A stretch of DNA of 64,000 nt, from NCBI RefSeq assembly GCF_900120195.1, contig NZ_LT635539.1, positions 564,830 through 628,829 of the forward strand, in the 5' to 3' direction. A model generated the notes under the pieces. The model saw only the letters and a program-made list of their open reading frames with translations. It ran no database searches and was not told the DNA's origin. Source of the DNA: Blautia sp. Marseille-P3087. Its GTDB lineage: Bacteria; Bacillota; Clostridia; Lachnospirales; Lachnospiraceae. The translations under genes and the position numbers were made by a program. Shown here in pieces: positions 17,168 to 25,435 of this stretch; within the stretch, counting starts at the first letter, position 1; each line of letters starts with the position of its first letter.

Positions 17168-18194
17168 GAATCAGTAATGTATGCTTTTCCCTGTCAATTA
17201 CTTCCCCGATCACTGCACATGAAAGTGATAATTCTTTCAGTTCCCTCAGTATTTCATCTGCTTCTTCTGCCGGAACTGCTGCCAGAAGTCCGCCGGAAGT
17301 CTGTGGATCAAACACAAGGTCTTCGAGCCAGAGCTTCGCAGTACTTACATAGCCTGTTTTTGCTGCAAATTCTCTGTTACGATATGCGCCACCGGGTATC
17401 AGTCCCATAGATGCATATTCTTCCACATCCGGAAAAATCGGAAGCGCCTGTGAATCTATTACAAGCGTCTTGTCGCTGCCAGCTGCCATTTCTGTGCCAT
17501 GACCGCCAAGACCGAATCCGGTAATATCTGTACAGGCATGAATCGTATATTTCTTAAGGATCTCACATGCATACTTGTTTAAAGTCTTCATGGATTTCAG
17601 TACAGCTTCCCGTGCTCTCTCCGAAACAAGATCTGCTTTGATTGCTGTATTGATGATTCCGGCACCAAGCGGTTTTGTCAGGATCAGTTTATCACCGGTC
17701 TGTGCGCCATAATTTTTCCAGAATTTATCCGGATGAACAAAACCGGTCACACTCAGCCCGTATTTCGGTGTATCATCCTGTATCGTATGTCCTCCTGCAA
17801 GTACTGCTCCTGCCTCCAGAACTTTGTCTGCACCGCCCTTAAGGATTTCACCCAAAATTGCTGTGTCCATGTCCTTTGGAAACGCAACAATATTAAGTGC
17901 AGTCTTTGGTTCTCCGCCCATTGCATACACATCACTTAAAGCATTCGCCGCCGCAATCTGTCCGAAATCATAAGGATCATCCGCAACCGGTGTAAAGAAA
18001 TCCAGTGTCTGGATCATGGCAAGCTCATCTGAAATCTTATATACAGCCGCATCATCTGAAGTTTCAGTCCCAACCAGAAGATGAGAATCCTGAAATTTCG
18101 GCAGCCCGCAAAGTACACCGGCAAGCGTTCCCGGTCCGACTTTTGCGGCACAGCCACAGTTTGGCGCAAGTTTTGTAAGATATACCTTTTCCAT
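17163..18194 (-). CDS. selD: Selenide, water dikinase (selenophosphate synthase)
   Basis: Makes selenophosphate from selenide and ATP, the selenium donor for selenocysteine, selenouridine or labile-selenium enzymes. The 343-residue length is standard. The catalytic pair is in GCAAK, Cys15 and Lys18; the codon is TGT, so this is the Cys form, not the selenocysteine form common in clostridia. The ATP-binding part includes TLDFFTPVADDPYDFGQIAAANALSD-type sequence at about 85-110 and GGHTIQDD. The ATG at 18192-18194 follows AAAGGAAATTC. No selA, selB or tRNA-Sec is in the window. It is not clearly in an operon with the neighbouring genes. Confidence 0.94.
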   Translation of the reverse strand: MEKVYLTKLAPNCGCAAKVGPGTLAGVLCGLPKFQDSHLLVGTETSDDAAVYKISDELAMIQTLDFFTPVADDPYDFGQIAAANALSDVYAMGGEPKTALNIVAFPKDMDTAILGEILKGGADKVLEAGAVLAGGHTIQDDTPKYGLSVTGFVHPDKFWKNYGAQTGDKLILTKPLGAGIINTAIKADLVSERAREAVLKSMKTLNKYACEILKKYTIHACTDITGFGLGGHGTEMAAGSDKTLVIDSQALPIFPDVEEYASMGLIPGGAYRNREFAAKTGYVSTAKLWLEDLVFDPQTSGGLLAAVPAEEADEILRELKELSLSCAVIGEVIDREKHTLLIR

Positions 18195-18273
18195 TTTACC
18201 GAATTTCCTTTCTGTCTTAATCCTTTTCATCTATGATAACATAATTTTTCTTTTTTCTCCATGTCTTTTTTGA

Positions 18274-18313
18274 TAGAAAAACTGCCCGGGCGAATTCTAC
18301 CCGGGCAGTTTCT
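18274..18313 (-). terminator. Strong terminator after asd
   Basis: AAACTGCCCGGG (18279-18290) and CCCGGGCAGTTT (18300-18311) form a perfect 12-bp stem with a 9-base loop. On the minus strand it is followed by TTTTTC, fitting termination of asd. Confidence 0.92.
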
Positions 18314-18329
18314 TATTATTCAGAGCATA

Positions 18330-19415
18330 TTATTTCTTAGTGATGTAGCCTTTTGCTTTCAATGTTTCGGCACAGAGAACAGCTCCGCCTGCAGCACCTC
18401 TTACAGTGTTGTGGGAAAGTCCTACGAATTTGTAATCGTAAACTTTGTCCTCACGAAGACGTCCGATAGATACGCCCATGCCATTTTCATAGTTAACATC
18501 CTCGCTTACCTGCGGACGGTTGTCTTCTTCGAGATACTGAATAAAATGCTTCGGTGCACTCGGAAGTTCTAATTCCTGCGGAAGTCCCTTGAAGTTTCGG
18601 AGGGCTTCGATCAGCTGTTCTTTTGTAGGTTTCTTACGGAATTTTACAAATACAGCTGCTGTATGTCCGTTCAGTACCGGAACACGCAGACACTGGCATG
18701 TGATAACAGGTTCTGTAGCCGGTACGATCACACCGTCTTCAATCTTGCCCCACAGTCTCAGTGGCTCTTTTTCACTCTTTTCTTCTTCTCCGCCAATGTA
18801 CGGGATAATGTTGTGTTCCATTTCAGGCCAGTCTTTAAATGTCTTTCCTGCTCCGGAGATTGCCTGGTATGTAGTGGCAACTACTTCATATGGCTCAAAT
18901 TCTTTCCATGCAGTAAGGACCGGTGCATAGCTCTGGATGGAGCAGTTTGGTTTTACAGCGATGAAACCTTTCTTTGTGCCAAGACGTTTCTGCTGATATT
19001 TGATAACATCAAAGTGTTCCGGGTTGATTTCCGGTACTACCATCGGTACATCCGGTGTCCAGCGGTGAGCGCTGTTGTTGGATACGACCGGTGTCTCTGT
19101 CTTTGCATATTCTTCTTCAATTGCTTTGATCTCGTCTTTAGACATATCAACTGCGGAAAATACAAAATCTACAGTAGATGCAACTTTTTCTACTTCGTTG
19201 ACATTCATAACAACGATTTTCTTCACTGCTTCCGGCATCGGAGTATCCATTTTCCATCTGCCGCCTACAGCTTCTTCATATGTTTTTCCGGCACTTCTCG
19301 GGCTTGCAGCAAGGGTAACCACTTCAAACCACGGATGATTCTCCAGAAGAGAAATAAATCTCTGTCCTACCATACCTGTAGCGCCTAAAATGCCGACTCT
19401 CAGTTTTTCGCTCAT
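18330..19415 (-). CDS. asd: Aspartate-semialdehyde dehydrogenase
   Basis: Reduces aspartyl phosphate to aspartate semialdehyde with NADPH, the branch point to lysine/diaminopimelate, methionine and threonine. The 361-residue protein starts with VGILGATGMVGQRF at 7-20 and has the catalytic Cys in KPNCSIQSYAP near 157. Sequence and length match the archaeal/fungal-type branch of the family rather than the E. coli type, which is common in Clostridia. It is a single gene with its own terminator; GAGGAG lies before the ATG. No lysine riboswitch is seen, and the upstream gap of about 100 bases is too short for one. Confidence 0.93.
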   Translation of the reverse strand: MSEKLRVGILGATGMVGQRFISLLENHPWFEVVTLAASPRSAGKTYEEAVGGRWKMDTPMPEAVKKIVVMNVNEVEKVASTVDFVFSAVDMSKDEIKAIEEEYAKTETPVVSNNSAHRWTPDVPMVVPEINPEHFDVIKYQQKRLGTKKGFIAVKPNCSIQSYAPVLTAWKEFEPYEVVATTYQAISGAGKTFKDWPEMEHNIIPYIGGEEEKSEKEPLRLWGKIEDGVIVPATEPVITCQCLRVPVLNGHTAAVFVKFRKKPTKEQLIEALRNFKGLPQELELPSAPKHFIQYLEEDNRPQVSEDVNYENGMGVSIGRLREDKVYDYKFVGLSHNTVRGAAGGAVLCAETLKAKGYITKK

Positions 19416-19519
19416 AACAATGTTCTCCTCATTCTTTTATTTCGCATGTGTCTTTGTGTAGCACACATCTGTTTTCCTTGTACATACTATACCACTTCAT
19501 CAGAAATTGCAAGATGTTT

Positions 19520-20899
19520 TTAATTATTTTTCAGATATTCTTTATTTGCCGCAATAATCTGCTCCATAACCTTCGGTCCCGGAGCGCCATAAGTTTCACG
19601 CTTTTCGACACAGGTCTTCATGCTGATTGCTTCATAGATATCCTGTTCAAATACCGGTGAAATCTCTTTGTATTCTTCCAGGGAAAGCTCATCAAGAGAG
19701 ATTCCCTTATCAATACAGGTAAGTACCAGACGGCCTACGATGCCATGGGCATCACGGAACGGAACCCCGTGGTTTACCAGATAATCCGCTGCATCTGTCG
19801 CATTTGTGAAGCCGTTCTTTGCACTGGATTCCATTATATCTTTACGGAATTCCATAGTAGAAACCATTCCGGTAAACAATGCGATACATCCCTTTACAGT
19901 ATCAATTGCATCGAAAGTCAGCTCTTTGTCTTCCTGCATATCTTTGTTGTATGCAAGCGGAATGCCCTTCATTGTAGTAAGGATGGATGTCAGAGCACCA
20001 TACACACGACCGGTCTTTCCTCTTACAAGTTCGGCAATATCAGGATTCTTTTTCTGTGGCATGATACTGCTTCCGGTACTGTAAGCATCGTCAATCTCAA
20101 CAAAACGATATTCGTTGGAGTTCCAGAGAATGATCTCCTCACAGAAACGGCTCAGATGCATCATAACTGTCGACATTGCAGAAAGAAGTTCAATCACATA
20201 GTCTCTGTCAGATACTGAGTCCATGCTGTTTCTTGTCGGCTCATCAAATCCCAGAAGCTCTGCTGTATAAAATCTGTCAAGCGGATAAGTAGTTCCCGCA
20301 AGCGCTCCTGCACCAAGCGGACAGGTATTCATACGTTTGCGGATATCTGCCATACGGCTTCTGTCTCTGCGGAACATTTCAAAATATGCACCTACATGAT
20401 GTGCCAGTGTTACAGGCTGTGCTTTCTGCAAATGGGTAAATCCCGGCATGTATGTATGAACATTGTTTTCCATAATAGTCTGCAATGCTTCGAGAAGTTT
20501 CTTAAGTTCTGCATCGATTTCTTCAATTTCATCACGTACATAAAGTTTCATATCCAGTGCAACCTGGTCGTTACGGCTTCTTCCGGTATGAAGCTTCTTA
20601 CCCGGATCACCGATACGGTCGATCAGATTAGCCTCTACAAAACTGTGGATATCCTCATATTCTGCTGTGATCTCCAGCTTTCCGGATTCTACATCGGCAA
20701 GGATGCCATCCAGTCCTTCCAGGATCTGGTCTCTCTCTTCTTCTGTCAGTATTCCCTGCTTCGCAAGCATTCTTACATGCGCCTTGCTTCCGCGGATATC
20801 CTGTTTATAAAATTTCTGATCAAATGAAATTGACGCATTAAAATTGTATACCAGTTTGTCCGTTTCCTTTGTGAAACGTCCTCCCCATAACTGTGCCAT
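19520..20899 (-). CDS. argH: Argininosuccinate lyase
   Basis: Splits argininosuccinate to arginine and fumarate, the last step of arginine synthesis. The 459-residue protein has MAQLWGGRFTKETD at the start, HTGRSRNDQVALD near 110 and the family signature GSSIMPQKKNPD near 280. The ATG at 20897-20899 follows AAGGAGG; an in-frame ATG 33 bases upstream is not needed. argG is not adjacent. The upstream gap carries a 12-base near-identical direct repeat that may be a regulatory site. Confidence 0.95.
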   Translation of the reverse strand: MAQLWGGRFTKETDKLVYNFNASISFDQKFYKQDIRGSKAHVRMLAKQGILTEEERDQILEGLDGILADVESGKLEITAEYEDIHSFVEANLIDRIGDPGKKLHTGRSRNDQVALDMKLYVRDEIEEIDAELKKLLEALQTIMENNVHTYMPGFTHLQKAQPVTLAHHVGAYFEMFRRDRSRMADIRKRMNTCPLGAGALAGTTYPLDRFYTAELLGFDEPTRNSMDSVSDRDYVIELLSAMSTVMMHLSRFCEEIILWNSNEYRFVEIDDAYSTGSSIMPQKKNPDIAELVRGKTGRVYGALTSILTTMKGIPLAYNKDMQEDKELTFDAIDTVKGCIALFTGMVSTMEFRKDIMESSAKNGFTNATDAADYLVNHGVPFRDAHGIVGRLVLTCIDKGISLDELSLEEYKEISPVFEQDIYEAISMKTCVEKRETYGAPGPKVMEQIIAANKEYLKNN

Positions 20900-20929
20900 A
20901 ATTTCCTCCTTGTTGTACGGTAAAGTTTG

Positions 20930-20992
20930 CATTCCACTGAACTTTCGTCCAAAGATGCATAAGTTTCTATCAGTTTACCACATTCCAGTGAA
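20930..20992. repeat. Direct repeat flanking the argH promoter region
   Basis: CATTCCACTGAA (20930-20941) and CATTCCAGTGAA (20981-20992) match at 11 of 12 positions, 51 bases apart, on either side of a TGGTAAACT extended -10-like box on the minus strand. A paired operator is possible; the sequence does not match the arginine-repressor box I know. Confidence 0.4.
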
Positions 20993-20995
20993 AAA

Positions 20996-21655
20996 TCAAA
21001 TAGCCGAACTCTCTGAAATCTGTTTTTGTTTCATTTTTTCTTCCTGTTCCCGCTTTGAAAACACACAGCCGCAATAGTTTTGCCGGTACAGATCGTACTC
21101 ATGAGATAATTCGATGGAACGTTTGTAGCCGTTTTTCTTTTTGAAATCAGAAGGCAGATGCGGAACCTTATAGATTTCTGCCAGTTCTTCCCCGATCTCG
21201 TTGATCTTTTCGGCGTTCTTCAGCGGGCTGATGGAAAGTGTCGTAGTAAAGTAGTCATAATTGCCTTTCTGTGCCAGTCTGGCCGCTTCTTCCATACGGA
21301 GTCTATAACATTTGAAACAGCGCTCGCCGCCCTCCGGCACTTTTTCCAGCCCCTTTGCCATATCATAAAAAATCCGGGGATCGTAATTTCCCTCCTCAAT
21401 GTGTACCGGATGTGTAAAAGACATTTCTGATACAAGACGACGGATCTCTGCAACTCGCTTATGGTATTCCTCTTCTAATGAGATATTAGGATTGTAAAAA
21501 AATACAGTAATCTCAAAGTACTGAGATAAGTATTCCAGTACATAACTGCTGCATGGTGCACAACAGCTGTGCAAAAAAAGACGGGGGACTTTTTTTTCTT
21601 TTTTAATATTTTCGATAAGCTTATCCAGCTCTTTCTGATAATTTCGTTTATTCAA
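20996..21655 (-). CDS. queH: Epoxyqueuosine reductase QueH
   Basis: Reduces epoxyqueuosine to queuosine in tRNA, the last step of queuosine synthesis; QueH is the Fe-S alternative to QueG. Conserved Cys motifs are all present: HSCCAPCSSY near residues 19-28, ERCFKCYRLRM in the middle and NYCGCVFS near the C-terminus. I chose the TTG at 21653-21655, which follows AGAAGG at eight bases. The first in-frame ATG (21734-21736) has no ribosome-binding site and sits inside a likely -10 box. From the TTG the protein has 219 residues, normal for QueH. A tgt gene lies at 50539-51681. Confidence 0.88.
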   Translation of the reverse strand: MNKRNYQKELDKLIENIKKEKKVPRLFLHSCCAPCSSYVLEYLSQYFEITVFFYNPNISLEEEYHKRVAEIRRLVSEMSFTHPVHIEEGNYDPRIFYDMAKGLEKVPEGGERCFKCYRLRMEEAARLAQKGNYDYFTTTLSISPLKNAEKINEIGEELAEIYKVPHLPSDFKKKNGYKRSIELSHEYDLYRQNYCGCVFSKREQEEKMKQKQISESSAI

Positions 21656-21690
21656 TTCTGTTACCTTCTTTTCAATGATATCTGTAAATC

Positions 21691-21740
21691 GTAACTGTTC
21701 AGTACCCTCACAGTTACAAGTCCTGTCATATATCATAGCA
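21691..21740 (-). promoter_or_regulatory. Extended -10 promoter and inverted repeat before queH
   Basis: TGCTATGAT (21732-21740, minus strand) reads as an extended -10 box without a good -35. Just downstream GTAACTGT (21691-21698) and ACAGTTAC (21710-21717) form a perfect 8-base inverted repeat that would lie at the start of the transcript, as an operator or leader hairpin. Confidence 0.5.
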
Positions 21741-21791
21741 CATGAAATGTTTTTCGCATATCTTAAAATATAGATTCTCGGAGGTATATTT

Positions 21792-22559
21792 ATGAAACCC
21801 CTTCTGGAAATCAGAGACGTTTCGCTCTCTTATCATACATCTGCCGGAGAAACACCCGCACTTTCCCACCTGACATTTGATCTGATGCCCGGAGAATTTC
21901 TGGCGGTTGTCGGTCCGTCCGGCTGTGGAAAATCCACTCTTTTGAATCTGATCTGCGGACTTTTAAGTGCAGAAGAAGGCACTATACTGATGAATGATAC
22001 AGTTCCCTCTCCCGGTGATCCACGAATCGGATATATGCTTCAGAAAGATCATCTTCTCGAATGGCGTACAATCTATCAGAATGTAACCCTCGGTCTTGAG
22101 ATCCGTCGGGAACTCACTTCCGCAAAGCTGGAATATATTGAAGAAATGCTCTGCACTTATGGGCTTGACAAATTTCGAAATGCACGCCCTTCTCAGTTAT
22201 CTGGTGGCATGCGTCAGCGTGCGGCACTGATCCGCACGCTTGCCCTGAAGCCAGAACTTCTCCTGCTTGACGAGCCTTTTTCCGCTTTGGATTATCAGAC
22301 TCGCCTGAATGTCAGTGACGATATTGGACGGATTTTGAAGAAAGAGGGAAAACCTGCCATTCTGGTCACTCATGATATTTCTGAAGCAATCAGCATGGCA
22401 GACCGGGTGATCATCCTGACAAAACGTCCGGCAACTGTTGCTCGTATTGTGACCATCGATCTCGGTCTTACCGACCGGACACCACTTTCTTCCCGAAACG
22501 CTCCGCAATTCAAATCTTATTTTAATCTTATCTGGAAGGAGCTGAATCAATATGTCTGA
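21792..22559 (+). CDS. ABC transporter ATP-binding protein (nitrate/sulfonate/taurine type)
   Basis: Cytoplasmic ATPase of an SsuB/TauB/ThiZ-like importer. Walker A GPSGCGKST is at 41-49, the signature LSGGMRQRAAL near 136 and Walker B LLLLDEPFSAL near 155, followed by the switch His in VTHDISEA. Length 255 is typical. GGAGGT precedes the ATG. The permease gene overlaps its end by 8 bases, so both are made together. No substrate-binding protein gene is next to them, so the substrate cannot be guessed. Confidence 0.92.
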   Translation: MKPLLEIRDVSLSYHTSAGETPALSHLTFDLMPGEFLAVVGPSGCGKSTLLNLICGLLSAEEGTILMNDTVPSPGDPRIGYMLQKDHLLEWRTIYQNVTLGLEIRRELTSAKLEYIEEMLCTYGLDKFRNARPSQLSGGMRQRAALIRTLALKPELLLLDEPFSALDYQTRLNVSDDIGRILKKEGKPAILVTHDISEAISMADRVIILTKRPATVARIVTIDLGLTDRTPLSSRNAPQFKSYFNLIWKELNQYV

Positions 22560-23346
22560 GCATTCACCTGCACAAAAGCAGTATCTTCTCCGTGTAAAAC
22601 GTGAAAAAAATCTGATTCACGTGTCCAGAATCCTTCTGTTTCTGGGCTTTCTGATTTTATGGGAGATTTCCGCCCGTTTCGGATGGATTGATTCCTTTAT
22701 TTTCAGCAGTCCGTCGGAGATCTGGATAACTTTTCTTAAGATGCTGAAAGACCAGTCTCTGTTTACACATATTGGGATCACACTTGCCGAAACGCTCGTC
22801 AGTTTTGTATTCACGGTTCTTCTTGGTATCGGCACAGCCGTCCTTCTCTGGACATGTCCCAGACTTTCACATGTTCTTGAACCATATCTGGTGGTACTGA
22901 ACAGTCTTCCGAAATCTGCACTTGCTCCTCTCCTCATCGTATGGCTGGGTGCAAATATACGAACGATCATCGTCGCCGGAATCTCCGTTGCAATCTTTGG
23001 CTCCATCATTAATCTTTATACAGGATTCCGTGAAGTCGATCCCGAAAAGCAGAAGCTCATCCAAACGCTCGGTGGCAGTAAAAAAGACGAACTGACAAAA
23101 ATTGTCCTTCCGTCTTCTGTTCCACTTATTTTAAGCGTAATGAAAGTAAATATCGGTCTTTGCCTGGTTGGTGTGATCATCGGAGAATTTATCGGTGCAA
23201 GACAGGGACTCGGTTACCTGATCATCTACGGTTCGCAGACATTTAAACTCACCTGGGTGCTCATGTCCATCGTGATCCTGTGCATGATCGCAATGGGGCT
23301 GTATGCCGCACTGGATCTCATCGAAAAACACGTCCGAAAGAGATAA
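22552..23346 (+). CDS. ABC transporter permease (SsuC/TauC type)
   Basis: A 264-residue inner-membrane permease with about six hydrophobic segments and the EAA-like loop near residues 160-190 (DPEKQKLIQTLGGSKKDELTK), which contacts the ATPase. The N-terminal 20 residues are basic and cytoplasmic. It overlaps the ATPase gene by 8 bases and ends at a terminator, so the operon has only two genes. A periplasmic-type binding protein must be encoded elsewhere, if it is used at all. Confidence 0.92.
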   Translation: MSEHSPAQKQYLLRVKREKNLIHVSRILLFLGFLILWEISARFGWIDSFIFSSPSEIWITFLKMLKDQSLFTHIGITLAETLVSFVFTVLLGIGTAVLLWTCPRLSHVLEPYLVVLNSLPKSALAPLLIVWLGANIRTIIVAGISVAIFGSIINLYTGFREVDPEKQKLIQTLGGSKKDELTKIVLPSSVPLILSVMKVNIGLCLVGVIIGEFIGARQGLGYLIIYGSQTFKLTWVLMSIVILCMIAMGLYAALDLIEKHVRKR

Positions 23347-23353
23347 ATTGAAG

Positions 23354-23412
23354 TTCAGGTCATCCATTTTCAGTACAATGCTTCATTTTGGCTGACCTGA
23401 ATTGATTTTTTT
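23354..23412 (+). terminator. Terminator after the ABC permease gene
   Basis: TTCAGGTCA (23354-23362) and TGACCTGAA (23393-23401) form a 9-bp stem with a 30-base loop, followed by TTGATTTTTTT. Confidence 0.7.
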
Positions 23413-23425
23413 ACCACACCCTCTC

Positions 23426-23872
23426 TCACATCCACCGCTGGCGGTATTTCCAGCTCCAGGCCATCCGAAAGAGAATCGTCGTCAGTGTCATTCCTGCTGC
23501 CATACTTGCCGCAAAAAGAATTGTATAGGTTCCATCTGCGCAGAACTTATCCCACTCCTGCATCATCATCCAGTTCATGGTCCGGTACAGGGCAGCTCCC
23601 GGAATCAGCGGAATCGTTGCCGAGACAAGAAACACTGTAACCGGAGTCTTGTGAATCCGTGCCATACATTCTGCATACAAAGTAATTGTCACCGTTGACC
23701 AGAAACCACAGATATATGGACTGGATGTCCATATCCCGACTATAAGATAAACTGCCCATGACAGGCACCCGCCAAGAGCCGCAAACCAGAGTTTTTTTCC
23801 ATGTATATTAAATAATACTGCAAATCCAAGCGATCCCGTAAAGGAAACCAGCAATTGTATCATCTCATGCAT
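23426..23872 (-). CDS. Threonine/serine exporter subunit, ThrE_2 (YjjB-like)
   Basis: The 148-residue membrane protein has four to five hydrophobic segments and matches the short half of split ThrE exporters (family sequence FLVSATIPLIPGAALYRTM near 84-102). Together with the YjjP-like half encoded just upstream it should form one exporter for threonine, serine or a small acid. The ATG follows AAAGGAG and lies 15 bases after the larger subunit gene. Confidence 0.88.
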   Translation of the reverse strand: MHEMIQLLVSFTGSLGFAVLFNIHGKKLWFAALGGCLSWAVYLIVGIWTSSPYICGFWSTVTITLYAECMARIHKTPVTVFLVSATIPLIPGAALYRTMNWMMMQEWDKFCADGTYTILFAASMAAGMTLTTILFRMAWSWKYRQRWM

Positions 23873-23887
23873 AATTTTCTCCTTTGT

Positions 23888-24640
23888 CTAAAACAAAAGA
23901 TTCGCCGCCGTGAATCCCAGCCCAACCACAAATGCCAGCAATACGGATTCCATACAGCGTATCAATCCTGTGATCGTATCACCTGAAAACAGATCTCGCA
24001 GAGAATTCGTAAATGCAATTCCCGGTATCAAAAGCATGATATTTCCGATACTGATCAGATCTGCACGATGTCCCAGGCCGATAAGAACCGCGAAGTTAGC
24101 CAGAATGCCACCCACTCCGCAGCACAAAAATACCGTTATCAGCGAATTCAGCGAACTCTTTTTCAGAAATGATTCCAAAAGTTTCAGAACGATTCCAATC
24201 AAAGCCGACGCAATCATATCCTGAAAGTCTCCCCCGAAAAACACAGAAAAAGATCCGGAAATAACAGCATAAATAAGAATCTGCATCCGCAAAGAATATG
24301 TCGGTCTCCGGTCTATCTCACTCAACCGTGAACCGATTTCCGCCGGTTCCGGCCTGTATTCACAGATATATCTCGAAAGCTGATTCAGATCTTCCAGTCT
24401 GCCAAGATCATTCGCCATTCCACGCACGCGCCTTGTCTGCGTACAGATGCCAAAATTGCCATACATCGTTGTCACAATACTGGAAGTAATAGAAAATACA
24501 TCTACCCTCTCTGCCCCATATGCCATACAGATACGCCGTATGGTATCTTCTACACGACCAACCTCTGCACCACTGATCAGAAGCTGTTCTCCAATTGTCA
24601 TTGCATAGTACAGATACTGTTCTGCTTCCTCACACCTCAT
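23888..24640 (-). CDS. Threonine/serine exporter subunit, ThrE N-terminal type (YjjP-like)
   Basis: The 250-residue protein has a cytoplasmic N-terminal part with the family motif GEQLLISGAEVGRVEDTI at 17-34 and SITSSIVTTM near 51-60, then five C-terminal membrane segments. It pairs with the ThrE_2 subunit at 23426-23872. Family members export threonine, serine or succinate; the substrate here is not determined. AAGGAGG precedes the ATG. The DUF3786 gene ends 16 bases upstream, so three genes form one operon. Confidence 0.9.
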   Translation of the reverse strand: MRCEEAEQYLYYAMTIGEQLLISGAEVGRVEDTIRRICMAYGAERVDVFSITSSIVTTMYGNFGICTQTRRVRGMANDLGRLEDLNQLSRYICEYRPEPAEIGSRLSEIDRRPTYSLRMQILIYAVISGSFSVFFGGDFQDMIASALIGIVLKLLESFLKKSSLNSLITVFLCCGVGGILANFAVLIGLGHRADLISIGNIMLLIPGIAFTNSLRDLFSGDTITGLIRCMESVLLAFVVGLGFTAANLLF

Positions 24641-24656
24641 TCGGCCTTTCCTCCTT

Positions 24657-25310
24657 TCAGTTCATTCCAAACGATTTTCCTTTAAGTGGAAGTCCCGCAA
24701 CTTCTGCGAGCCGTCGCACTCCCATCTCTGCTGTTGATACATCGCTTTCTACATGATTATAATCGGTTGCACTGTAATCAAACAAAATATTTCCCTGTGC
24801 TTCAAATTCCTCATCTCTGTCCCAGAAATAAAAACGCATCGGTTCACATGCAAACGCATTGATCTGATAGCCTACATCGCCCTGCGGAAGTTCTGTCCCG
24901 TTCAACTTCATAAACGCTTTCCGAAGTTCCTCTGCATGTCCGGAAAAAGTCTCTGCAAACACATCCGTCACACCAATCTTATATGCCGGTGCAAACGGCC
25001 TCGCATTTCGAAGATCCGCAAACGGCACCCATTTATCCATAAAAAAAGCCTGTTCTTTTACATAGCCGAACAATGTATAAATATTCAGCATTTCCGTCGC
25101 ATTGGCCTCGGTCTTTCCATCCAGCCGTTCAATTTTGCCGTCTGATTCCCGGACTCCAAAAGGCACGCCAAAATGCACAATTTTCAGATAGCCGTCCTCC
25201 TGCTTCAGTTCCGGAAGTTTTTTCATCAGCTCCGCTTTATCCATCCGGAGAAATTTTTCTGCCCATTCATCGCAGAGTTTTATATAATTAGATACTCTTT
25301 CCTCTTTCAA
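24657..25310 (-). CDS. DUF3786 domain protein
   Basis: A 217-residue cytoplasmic protein resembling DUF3786: MLNIYTLFGY near 73-82 and KWVPFADLRNARPFAPAYK near 93-111 match the family's leucine-rich and W-x-F-x-D-L pattern. The protein ends with RRLAEVAGLPLKG. No catalytic motif is recognised. The start is a TTG at 25308-25310, with AAGGAG eight bases upstream and no nearby ATG in frame. It leads the operon with the split ThrE exporter. Some DUF3786 proteins occur near corrinoid or Fe-S genes; nothing here supports a specific role. Confidence 0.7.
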   Translation of the reverse strand: MKEERVSNYIKLCDEWAEKFLRMDKAELMKKLPELKQEDGYLKIVHFGVPFGVRESDGKIERLDGKTEANATEMLNIYTLFGYVKEQAFFMDKWVPFADLRNARPFAPAYKIGVTDVFAETFSGHAEELRKAFMKLNGTELPQGDVGYQINAFACEPMRFYFWDRDEEFEAQGNILFDYSATDYNHVESDVSTAEMGVRRLAEVAGLPLKGKSFGMN

Positions 25311-25383
25311 AATTTTTCTCCTTACATAATTTCATCATCAGACTTTTGTCCTTTGCATGATACCCCTGGCAGATATTTTTCTG

Positions 25384-25425
25384 CACCAAAAGACTTTCCA
25401 CAGAAATATTTTCTATAGAAAGTCT
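25384..25425 (-). terminator. Terminator after the potCD fusion gene
   Basis: AGACTTTC (25391-25398) and GAAAGTCT (25418-25425) form an outer stem, with AGAAA and TTTCT nested inside. On the minus strand it is followed by a short TTTT tract, 10 bases past the potCD stop. Confidence 0.6.
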
Positions 25426-25435
25426 CTTACATACA

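Noticed and set aside
19416-19519. Lysine riboswitch before asd
   Set aside because: The gap is about 100 bases and lacks the long multi-stem structure of that class.
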